A stretch of 64,000 nucleotides of DNA from NCBI GenBank assembly GCA_013397075.1, contig VWZS01002406.1:682001-746000 (forward strand), given 5' to 3'. The position numbers were made by a program, and so were the translations under genes. Origin of the DNA: Rhabdornis inornatus (Eukaryota; Chordata; Aves; Passeriformes; Rhabdornithidae). Under the pieces are notes generated by a model that made no database searches, was not told the DNA's origin, and saw nothing but the letters and a program-made list of their open reading frames with translations. This document shows, in pieces, positions 13,049 through 25,000 of the stretch (positions within the stretch are counted from its first letter, which is position 1; each line of letters begins with the position of its first letter).

Positions 13049-16000
13049 CTGAAAGTACAGAAAAAAAAATCAAACAATTACAGCTCAAACAAGAAATCAT
13101 CTACTGAGTACTCAAACTGCTGTCTGGTATTTTGGACAGGCTTCTATTAATAACAACCCTTCTTTACACCATATAGTTTTTCCTTTGCATTCAGCGGCAA
13201 ATATTTAGGTTACTAAAACTAATAAGCATCTTGGAAGCAGGTGGGAGAGATCCTAGTGTCTCTGGCCTTGTATCCACCTGGGTCAGCAGCAGAAAACTGA
13301 GTCAGATGCTGCAAGCACTTTTCCGAGAGGCTCAACCCCATCTTTTTTAGCCCTTTCTGCCTGGGATGGTGGGACTGCTCTGTCTGATGCCCAGTGCACC
13401 TGCTGTTGGTGCAGCTGAAGTATCTTCAGCCAGTGCTGCACACCTGCTTCTCTGCTCTCACAGACAGCAGTGAGACTCCACTCAGACTTTGTTTTCCACA
13501 GTCGTGGTTCAGGTAATCTCACCACACGCTTGCTAAGCATGACAGGCTTGTCAGCGTGCAGAGGCCCAACAACAGGGTCACATCAAAACAAACCACATCT
13601 GTCTTTCGTGGTGCTGCATTCTGCCCTGCTTCCTCTTTTTTCCAGGCTGCACTGCAATCTGAGAAATGCTCGTTAGGCCTTGGCCTTGAAAAGCAGCACC
13701 TGGGCTCATCCCTTCTTGAGCTTATCAGAAACACCCACCCGCTCCCAGGAACTACTGCTGTCTAGGGAGTTTCTGTTTTCCTTATGAACAACCTTGGAAA
13801 CTATTTTGCTTGCCTGAATGGCACAATATGCCTGTTCTGACACTTTCAAAGAAAGTGCCGACCCAAACTGTGGCCAGGATGAAACGCTGTTATGACTAAA
13901 GCTGACTCTCTTGCGGCCCTATAAACAGCTGCCCAAAATGAGACCCTTTGAGCTCTCCTGAAATACAGCAGGCTGTGACCAGCACCTCCCTCTCAGAGCC
14001 AGCCAACTCTCAGGTTTGCTGTACGTGGAGGATCACCAAACAACGAGTCCTGGGCTGGTACCCTCACTGCTCAAGGCCTGACCCTTCACCCGTTGGGACA
14101 TGCAAAGGCATCCAAAGTGAGTGTTTCCCTGACCTCTGAGGGGAATTTTCCACAGGTACCTTGCTTGCACTGACTCTGTGTGCATGCACCTGTGTGCATG
14201 CTTTAGCAAATCTGGGAGATATGCTGTTTTTTTAGATGTTTAAGAACCTTAGATATCTCAGTAAATTAGGCCTGTAAGTAAGGTTAAGTCGTAAGTTGTA
14301 AGTGAAGTTAAATGCTGCTTAGTGTTCTTCTATTGAGTTGCTAAGTTCAACTTTGAAGTCATAAATTGGGTTAAATGCTGTTATTCCTCTGCTAAATTGT
14401 TAAGTTATAAGTAAAATTAGGTATAAGCTAAGTATTGTTCCTTTGTTAAATTGTTAGGTTTAAAGTATAAATCAAGTTAAAGTACTGTAAAGTTTGAGTG
14501 CTGTTAAGATTTTAGACCATGTTCCTTTTTATCCTTGCATTCACCATTCTTTTGATATGCACACCTTAACACACACACAAGCCCCATAGATAGTTCTCAC
14601 TTCATTTCTGGTTTGATTGCCTGGTTTTGTTGTTGCTTTGTTTCCTTAGTGTACCTTAATTGTCCCGTAGGCAGTAGAGTGAATCTTGCCAATGAACACT
14701 GTCATGCTCTCACTAAATATTAGATCTGATTTTTGCTGATACCCTTGCTGGTAATTTTTTAAGCGATCTCAAACACTCGTTCATAACACCTTTCCAGCAG
14801 TCATGAATCCACTTTACTGATAGCTAGTAAGAAACTCTCTTCAAAAGCCTGATAATAAGCGGTTTGCAAAGTGTATGTTAACAAAGTTGATGTTTAGAAT
14901 TAAGCACCCAGCATGTCTAGGAACTGCTGAAAAAATCTGGGAGGAAAGACCATTTTTACATTCATAATTAATGGATTTAAACTGCTCATTGGAATATGCA
15001 CCTTATTTTTAGGCATTGTGACAGCTTAGAGGCCTATGCAGACAGTTTGCACAACATCTTTAGCTTTTTTTTTTTCAGCAACTGCATGTTCAAAACCACC
15101 TAAAACATAGCTTGTCATAACATGAAGTCCCTCCACGTACATTGGAATTAATAAGGTCTCATTCTTAAGTTTTTTCACTCTCAATCATTTAAAAAAGTGA
15201 AATGTATACATACAAAAATTTAAACATCTGACGATTTAGAGGTACAGTTTGTTCTTAAATATGACAAATCTTTCATCTCTCTTTGTATGGTTTTACAATT
15301 TTAACTGTCTTTTTAGTTTATCTCCTTCTAAAGCCTGATCATATGCTGTGCTAGAAAGCACTGTCTGAATACTGGTACTGGAACGTGGCACTGGCCAACT
15401 GTTAGAATGGAACAGAATGGAATGAAGTATTTCAGTTGGAAGGGGCCTACAGTGCTTATCTAGTCCAACTTCCATTAGTGCTTCTCCACCCCCATAGCCT
15501 GTAGGACAACCAAAGAGATGGTAACATGCATCCCTTTGCTAAATACAGTACTTACAATTTCTCCTTCTTTTTCTCCAAAGTCTAAATAAAGCATCCTTAT
15601 CCCATCATCTGAGGACATTTTCAGTTTTTCGTAGGGATATTGTGCAATTGTCTTGGAGAAGGCACCATCTTGTGGATTGGTTGTGAGAGAGAATCCATGT
15701 TCATAATGGATGGTCAAGCGGCACTCCTGGCTTTTGTATGTGCAAGCTGGAAAAGAAATCAAAATTTAGTCTCTCACATTCTTAAAAGCAGTTCTTCATG
15801 TTGTATCATACACCTACATGCTGAAAAAAACCAGTGAAGTTTAAGAAGGCTCAGACTGGTGTTTCCTCCTTCCAAACCTTGACAAAGTCACAACTACTCT
15901 TCTTGCATCTGATAGACACAGCCAGAATCAATAGACATGGCACACAATCCATGAGAAAATTAGGAGCTGTAAAGGGTTTCCCTAAAGTATTTTGACAAAG

Positions 16001-19000
16001 ATGAAGACACTCCTGAGTCCTCAATAGTGTTGTGGTAATTGAAAAAGGGCCCAGATAGTTGTATGTAATAGCTACTGCAGCAGAAAGTCAGCATCTTCCC
16101 CATAGATCTGAAAGAGGACGTGGTCCAAATTAAAGAATTAAGAGTTTTGGAGTTCACATCCCAAATTCACTATTCCATCACTTTCTTGGAACAAATCTAC
16201 TAGGAAGGATCCTTGGCAGTGTGATAAAAGCACTGTGATAAAAGAAGGGGCTGATTTCCCTTCTTCCTTTGGAAAGAATGGCATCTATGTCACAGTGCTG
16301 AGGGGATGGACCTGTTCTTGAGCTGGTTCCCACTGAGCTGTCTGGCTGGTTTGCGTATCGGAGGACCTCACAGAGCAGCCTGAGCTCCCTATGGGGAGTG
16401 GGGCCTGGCACCTGACAAGCAGCCACATGGCTCTACCTGAGCTTTGAGAAACCAGAACTGCCCTTTGGCATGGCTGGATTTGTGCTTTGGCTCCCCCTCT
16501 CACATTTTTAGGAAATGAGTGGAGATAAAATTCAACATTGTAGGACATGCTAATTGTAGGACTAGCAGGGGAAGGACTGCAAAGCCTGGGGGCACTCAAG
16601 AGAAAGGCCCAGCATCAAACCCCAGAGCCACCTCAGGCTTGCAGGTACCTGGCCAAACAGGGCATCACTCCAGAGCATCTGCAACCAAGTACTTTTATTC
16701 CAATCGATTTTGCATGTACAAAAGCACTGAGAAGTGACACCCTGATGTTCAAGAAAGGAAATTACTACCCATCAAAATGTGATTATTAGACTGGTTTGTG
16801 TTTTTTTTAACTCTCCTCTAGTGTGTAGAGTTGGGTGAATAAATGACCAATTCATACTTGTGAATGTGCCACTCCTCTTCTGCCTCCCTCTGCAGGAGAA
16901 ACTCCTGCTAAGCTCACAGGAGTTTTCTGAATCTCAGAAAAATGCTCTTTTCTTTGGGTTTCTGGACAAACCTCTGGCAGTCACTCCTCTGTGACATGAA
17001 GGCCTACATGGCTGACTACAGACTTGTTTCTGAAACAACATGCTGAAAACAAACCCAAAAGTGAGCATGACAATGAGTGTGTCACTGGACACAGGTACCA
17101 CAGCAGCTAGGACTGGCTCAGAACCTGACAGTATTTTAAACAAGTAGAATCCTAAACATGCTCATTTTTTAAATAAATCACCTCTAGCAGAAGGAACTTG
17201 AACTGCCACGAGTGTCACGGAAAGGGTGTGGAGATGGCAGCACTGCAGGTGTTACTCACATGTGGTGATTTCTGTGATGAGCTCTGCAGAGTTGTGGCAG
17301 CCCTGCACTACACTCCTCGTCCACAATGACAGGTCTCGACTGGTCTCAGTCCTGAACAGATGAGTTTCAATCCCTTGTCTTGTACCGGTACGCGTTGCAA
17401 AAGACAAATCCACCCCTGACTTCGGTGAGCCTTTTCCTGGGCCAGAATGAACCAACCTGCAATTGGATTTCAAAACACTTTAGGAAATTCTCACAACAGT
17501 GCACTGCACCAAAATGCCCACCTGAGCACAGCTTTGCTCTGCACATTCCTAATACATGTGGTTGGGAGCATGAGAACCCGCATCTCCTCTATATTCTCTC
17601 AGAAGAGTGAAGGTCCAAGGCAGTGAGCACAGAAGCAGCTGGACTCACAGATGATGACATGGATGTCCCAAAACTACTTAAAGAATTGTACAAAACATCC
17701 CTTCGGTTGAGGAAGTGAGAGAAATCCCTGAATGGTCTGTGGTGATGGAATCTGGTCCACAGATACAAGTGCTGGTTCAGATGAGGCAGCTGAATCCAAC
17801 TTCCATGGTGAAGCAGCATTTGCTCTAAAGCTTAAACATCTGCTGTCAAATTCAATGATAAATACTGTTGAATAAAGTATGAAGCTCTGTAAAATATGTA
17901 GATGCCAAAGTACTGTCTTGTACTTACTTTTCCCACAAGGAACCTGTAAAACACAAAACGTTGCAGCTACCTGTAATCTGAAATTCTCTCACATTTGTCT
18001 GCAATTAACATTTTTTGCCCAGCATCAACAGCTGATCTCCTGTGGCCAGGAAAGGTTTGTTCATCTGGGCAAACAAAAATCGCAGGGAATATTTCTGAGT
18101 GAGAAAATCAATACCTCATAAAAATTAATTCTTCCTTAAATCTGCCCTTTATGTTGTTTTTTTTTCCCCTCTAAAAGTATGGACAGTCAACACAGAATTC
18201 ACTCAGGGACACAACACTGATTCATCTGAAAAGAATAATCCAGGGGAGCTCATCACTATTTGAGATTCAGAGACCAACCCCCAGAGGCAATCACAAAATG
18301 AAATTTGTCTGAAAAGCTTATTTCTGTCTTGTGCCTTCTGTTTTTCTTTCTATAGGCAAACAATATACTTCATAGGAGTCTATAAAGCATGTGGCATGGT
18401 AGTAGAACACTTGTGCTAAGGGATAAAACATTAGATTCAACTAGTCTACTGAATACTAATTTACCCTCAAATTATTGTTTTCCATCAGCAAGAATAGTTG
18501 CCTCTTAGCTGACACTGTATGGGTATGCCACCAAACAGGGATGTTTTAGTAGAAAAGAAAAAAGCAGAAGGGAAAGAAAAAGCACAACTTTAGATTTTCA
18601 ATTATTGAAACACCAGCCACAGGGCATCTGAAATTTTCTCCATTCTGACATTTGTGAAGCACATTGTGGCAAACAGATGCACCCCTCTTTCATACCCCAC
18701 TAGAAGGTTTTCAAGATTTGTTCACACCCAAGTTCATGAAAATTTCTCTTAATTTTATGGTCCCAAGAGCTCCTGGGAAGCGAGACACACAATATCCTGG
18801 TTAGAGATGCCCTGCCCTGTGTCTGGGCAGGACAAGAAGGGCTTTTTTCCCTCTAGAAAGGCTGAGTTAATGCCCCACTCAGCTTTCATACTCAGGGCCT
18901 CATGTCTCTACTACAGACAGATTTTGCAGTTGGGAACTGAGTGGCAAACAAACTGCCCAAAAATTTTAATTCCCTTTCCTTTGGTGTGAGATGGTGCAAA

Positions 19001-22000
19001 CTCTGAGGGGAAGCTACATCTTGATAATTAAGGCAGAATCAGGGAACTGAAATCTCCAGTGACATCTGCTGCTGTCTGTCCCTGGGTGGTCACCCAGACA
19101 CAGGCACGGCCACTTCTCTCATGCTGCCTTAGCTACTGGGCTGTGGAAAAGCAGCCTGGAAAATCACATCAAGTTTGTCATTAGAAACAGAACTACTCCA
19201 CCTTTTTCCTGGGTCATCTCCTTTCTGCAGTGCTCATTAACTGTGCTAAAAATCATCTTCTATTACTTATGTTACTGAATACATAACAAACAGATGGTTG
19301 CAATGTTTGGTTTCCTTCCAAAACACACAGCACCACCACCCACTTCCCCACACCTTCATGCTGTATCCATAGTACTGTATTGTAGGTTTTTCAGCATATG
19401 GATAGAATAAAGATGTACTTTACAAATTAAAGTATGTGAACACATCCAGCATGAACATTGATTCTTGCCTGCTTTTTCTTATTATCTCTTTGTTATTAAA
19501 AATCCAGTCTCACTACTTAAAAATGTATTTCAATCAAGCAAGTCCAAATCATGCTTTGGAAAGTCGTGCACTTAAACATGAACTGGACAAACATGGAGGA
19601 GGACATTTTACAGTATTTATGTACCAGCTGTCAGTACTGATGTATTTAGATACAGGTCAAAGGATTCCGATGCTTTAATAAAGCTGCATTAACATGGGCC
19701 ATTTCATTTACATAGAAGGTAATTTATCCTAAAGATACCTTAAAAGGCAAAAGAGAGCCTTAGAAACCCCACAGAAGGCTTCCCCTGGCTCCTGCATCCC
19801 GTTACCCTGACTGCAGGTCAGTGTGTGTGTGGTGTGTGCTGTACTCCAGAGCCAAAGCAGCACCCCAGGCCCGGCTCTGGCAATATTCACCCAAACCCTT
19901 GAAGGTTCCTCTGCTCTGTGGAGGTTTCTGGGGGAATCAGTGAGCACCGGAGCCTGAGAACGAGTGCCAAGGGCTTCTGGGGCCCCGGCAGAGCTGCAGG
20001 AGGGCAGGAAAAGGCTGGGCAGGAGAAGGCTGGGCAGGAGAAGGCCGGGCAGGAAGGAGAAGGCTGGGCAGGAGGAGGCCGGGAAGGAGAAGGCCAGGCA
20101 AGAGACGGCTGGGCAGGAGAAGGCCGGGAAGGAGAAGGCTGGGCAGGAGACGGCTGGGCAGGAGAAGGCTGGCAGGAGACGACTGGGCAGGAGAAGGCCG
20201 GGAAGGAGAAGGCCAGGCAGGAGAAGGCTGGGCAGGAGGAGGCCGGGAAGGAGAAGGCCAGGCAGGAGAAGGCTGGGCAGGAGGAGGTCCAGCAGGAGAA
20301 GGCTGGGCAGGAGAAGGCCAGGCAGGCCGGGAGTGCCCGCACAGCGCTCAGAGCGCAGTGCCTGAAAAAGACAGCCCTGGCAGCTCCCAGGAGCACAGAG
20401 ACACTGCTAATCTTCTCTCGTTTCTCCCTTGCCTCTCTGTATTTCGGGGACCTTTTTACCCCTATTCTTTGCAAACGTGTGATTGCAAGATGGATATGGA
20501 CTAACATGAAGTGCTGGTGCAGGGTGAGATGCACTGGGACCTGCGTCTCATCCTAATGCTTTGGGAAGAGTTTCAACAATTTACTGCAACAGACAGATCT
20601 AATGGTCTCTTCAAGAAGGACAGTGAAACCGGCACTGACATTCAAAGGATGCCTTCAGCTGCTCACTAGGGATTTAGCTCAGAAGAGACCACGTACAAGT
20701 GCATCAACACCCGTACAGCTCTGCTGGTTAGAACAGCACTGCCATCTGATCTTTCCTATGGCACCCTGACTTAGCATTTGAAACCTGCCCTGGAATGGCT
20801 GTACCCCTTGGAAACCATCCACATTCTCTCAATTCATCTGCATGGAGGCACCCACAGCCCCCCTTACTGCCTTGGGAAGACAAGAACAGAACTTGCAGAG
20901 CACCTCATACAGTGGTGCTCTTGGGGCTCTCAGTGCTCTCTGCCTGTCCCTCTACCCACTTGCTCAGATGATTAATCCGTGCCCAAACTCCCTCCCCATT
21001 TTTTCCATGTCATTAGCTATCAAACTGCTTTAATACTTTCTGGTTACAGACCTCGGCTGTACACAAAAGCTTCTTACCTGATCTTTAATCAGAGCCCAAC
21101 ATGGGCTGCTTTTTTTTTCCCCTTTCCTTTCATATCTGGCTATGATAGATAACAGAATTTGATTGCAAACATATAAGATGTAATTACTTAAGCTCCATTC
21201 CCATGCTAGAGGGAGGCACTGTTATTCAGGCATAAGGAAACACTGAAACAGAGATTATGACAAAAAGGTCCTTGGAGTCAGGGCTGTGTGCCAGCTGCTG
21301 TGCCTCTCCGTGCAGAGATTTAAAGGAACAACTTAAATCCGATCTCAGTTTTATTTGAGCTATTATTTATACTCCCTGCAAAGCTGGGAAAGTGTGACTG
21401 GAAAATACTTTCAGGTCTTAATGGCATCCATAGGTTGTAGGCAAACTTATCAACAAACAAGAAGGGCATGTTAAAATTTTGCTGTTAAAGGACTGTGAGA
21501 AGATTGTAATCCTTCTACCACTTTCGAATTTTCTCTGCTCATTATGTCTTGGGTAGATTAAGCATGACTCTGTACAGTATCTGGCACTGGAGTTTTCCAG
21601 TTTCAGCAGCTTTTCAAATATGCATTAGCTAAGCAAAAATGTTTTCCCAAGGAGTCATAAAAATCTGAAAGATGGGAGCAGCTAAGATTACAACATGTGC
21701 TCTGCAAAGTTTCCAGGTGAAAAGTTCTAAATTGCACTGATCAATGCACAGAGGGGATTGAAAAACTTGTCATGAAGAGGGGAATCACTGACCGGGAATG
21801 AACACAGCAGTCAATACCAACAGAAAACCTGCTGGCTTTTTTTTTGCTATAACTGTACTCAGTGTGGCAGATCATAAAAGCAGGACCCTGCAGGGTTTTA
21901 ATCAAAATCATCCAAAACAGGAGGTGTAATGATTTAGGGATTCTGTCCATTTATGGAATCTGCTGTATACATATGCGTACATGTGCATTTATCACCTTGT

Positions 22001-25000
22001 GACTCCATTCTGAACTCCAAATTCTGTATAGCTGCTGTCTTTTTATCTGGATGTTACATTCAGTGATAGCAGTAAAAAATCACAGAAATAGGAATGGTTG
22101 AAATGGTTGTCAGGAAGTCACCCAGCACATCCCCCTTCACAGAGATAGGGCTAACTGTGCTGTGTGTCACCTGTCCTTCAATGTCCCCAGTGATGAGGAG
22201 CGCACACCATTCCCAGAGAATCTAAACCAGTACCTCACCAATTCCCTGCCACAAGTGCAGTCAACTATGTCCTGCTGTGGTCAGGAGGGATCTACAAAAG
22301 ATACTCCCCTGTCCTCTTTGTGTCTTATCTTCATATCTGAAAACTATTGGCATGTTTTCCATGGACCTCTCTAGATTAAGCTACTAAGTTTTCTTAAGTA
22401 TTCCCCTCCTGACAGAGTTTCTATGTTATATATTTGCATTGTTTTCTTCTAGACCTTCGACATTTAACTGGCATCTTTTTGGAAGTGTAATGCCTGTCCT
22501 GAACATGAAGTATCACCTGAGGCTTTACTCATTCTCTGTAGTTAGATATGATTAGTACATCTGCCCAAAATGCAACACTTTTTTTTTTTGCTATAACCCA
22601 ACTGCTATAACCCAAGATGATTGTCTTCATCTTCCCCTCTCAAAAACATCACACCTTAGGTTCAAGCAATTTTATCACAGTGCCCAGGTGCTTCCTGGCA
22701 GAGCAACTACTTTGTTGCTCATATTCCACCCCAAAACAGCAGAGGTGATTTTTCCCCAGCACTGAACTTTGCACATGTCCTTTCTGAGCTGCACCCTGGC
22801 TTTCTTACAGACCATCCTATCTTTCTTTCTTCCCTGTCTGTAGAGACCCTTCAGCAGCCTGATACATGTGCTGTGCAACTTCTCATTCCCCTCCAGCATG
22901 AAGACCAATGTTTTTCCATTCAGGAAGGTATCCCACCAGACAAGGAGATGACCATCCCCACCCAAGGCAAGTCTGTCTGCTATCCAATGTGACCTCTTGA
23001 GAAAAAATAATTAACTGGCCCCAAGATGTGGACTCAGATTGTTTGATGCAGTAAATTGGTCTCACTGATGATGAGAGCTGGAGATATTCAGCAAGGACTT
23101 GTCTTTACACATGATGATGTGTGGCCAGGAAGGGGCAGGGTGCACTACAAGATACCCAGTCACTTCAAGGAGGATTTGAGCTCATGTGAAAATGAAACGC
23201 TGAAAAAAAGGGGAGGAAATGCATCACCTTCTGCTGGGGTGTTATTGCTTCTCAAACTCTAAGGTATAGTGACACAGCTGGACACAGGCTGCAATACTTT
23301 AGCCAGCTTTCACTGGGACTTGTCACCTAGAATTGTCAACATCCAGCACTATACCATGCAGCGGGCTGCAAGCTGCAAAGCTGGTGTCTCTCACCCCATA
23401 TTAGGGTAACAAGGGGGGAGTCAGAAGGGGGCTTCCCAGCAAGTCTGAAAGCCCTGTCATGGGTAGGTAGACTGGAAAAATCAACCATCAGTGTAAATCA
23501 GTGAATTCATTTTTTTTTTTTTTTTNNTTTTAATATAATGGCTTAGCAGCAAAGTGTCAGTTCATTTGGGGAGACACAGAGAACAAAAATTAATGAGAGT
23601 GCAGTAAGAGACCCACTGCTTCTGGCTGGGGCAACCAGCCCTTCTGAATGAGAACTCATTGAAAATGGTATAATAGTGGCCTGTAGCAAGGCTGAAACAA
23701 GGAACAACAGCTCTTTCTCAAGCCCTTTGACCATACTGGCAGAGAAACATGATTAAGATTCACATCAAGAAGTACAGACAGTTTCCACTGCATAAAGGCA
23801 ACCATGGGAAAGCTCTGAATCAGTGTTAATGGATACCTTCAAAATAATGCAAATTCTTATTTGCAACCTAGATTCAAGAATGTGTCCTCCCAGCTTACCA
23901 TTTCAAGCTAAAAAAAAGACAGGAATTAATTTGCTAGAGCAGGAACAGAAGCTGTGCGGAAAGTGTCTCCATCACATGTGGAACCCTCCAAAAGGCCCAA
24001 ACTGCTGGTGTAGAACTGCCACACCAGAACATTCAGAACATTCAACTCAGGGCAACAAGTTCACTTTTTTTCAGCCTACAGGAGCAACTGGAGGTTAGAG
24101 TGTTTCTGCCAAACTAACAGGTCTGCACACTGAGACAGGAATCTCAGGAGATGGAGCTCTTGGCTTTTTTAGCACTCCTGCTTCTGTATCCAGGGCTAGT
24201 GGCCACATCCAAAATCCCAGTGAGTTTCTGATCATCAGCCTCAGCCAAAACTTGAAATGGAGGAGAAGAGAGGAGTTAAACTCAGCACATCAGTCCACTG
24301 AAGAAGAACTTGCTTCTCCAACCACATTTCAAGTGTGACTACAGCTGTGTACCAGCTATACCCATTCCTGGCTGACTCAGCTGTTCCCACTGCTCCTGAA
24401 AGCTGCCATGATAAAAAAGCAAAGGTACCTGGTGGCGAGCAGGGGGTAGGTATGCACAGGGCTGAACCAGGCTTCCTTCATCCGTGGCATGCTCTCATAT
24501 ATTAAGAGATCTTTTTCTGTCAAAACCACTAACACTGGCTTCCAGTGCTTCTCATTATCTCCTGGCACCTGGAAAAGAGCAAAGTCCCAGTGAAACAACA
24601 AGAGACAAAGCTACCACCATGCAAAGCCAGATGAGACAAACATGTTGAGTTCTGGGTGAGAAAATGAACACACAAGAGTTTTACTTCTGTGGCTTTTTGA
24701 CATGTCCCACCTGAATTTATAATCAGATGCAGCAGAAATGGAATAACGTGCAAAGTCATCTGCTGCTACCATTAGCACTGCCATTTCCAGCCTTCTTTTA
24801 CTTCTGGCTACTCCATAAATGCAGTATTGGAAAAACACTGAGCTGGAGCTGGCTGTTAGTTAGCTGTGGTATGCATGAAAGGACCTTAAATGTATATTTA
24901 TAATGTGCACCATTCACGTGTAGCTGGCACATTAACCTGAGTCCTGGACACTACTGCTGCTGTTTCCATTTAAAAAAGCTACAACATCATCACTATTAAA

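Larger units (their letters stand above)
13049..15555 (-). other. SNTB1 intron before the last exon
   Basis: A 2.5-kb GT-AG intron. Its left third (about 13260-13760) is more GC-rich than its surroundings with several overlapping chance frames. An LTR-like block (about 13.76-14.79 kb) and a small CR1-like fragment near the donor fill much of the rest. Confidence 0.8.
17457..24428 (-). other. SNTB1 intron inside PH2
   Basis: A 7-kb GT-AG intron. It holds the 15-bp minisatellite at 20.0 kb, an old CR1 copy near 22.1-22.6 kb and a T run interrupted by two unknown bases. Elsewhere it is unremarkable AT-rich sequence. Confidence 0.8.

Noticed and set aside
19887..20556. Long open frames of over 200 codons on both strands (GQEKA-type and SCPAF-type repeats)
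   Set aside because: They are produced by the 15-bp minisatellite, whose period is a multiple of three and contains no stop on either strand. There is no unique domain or splice context.
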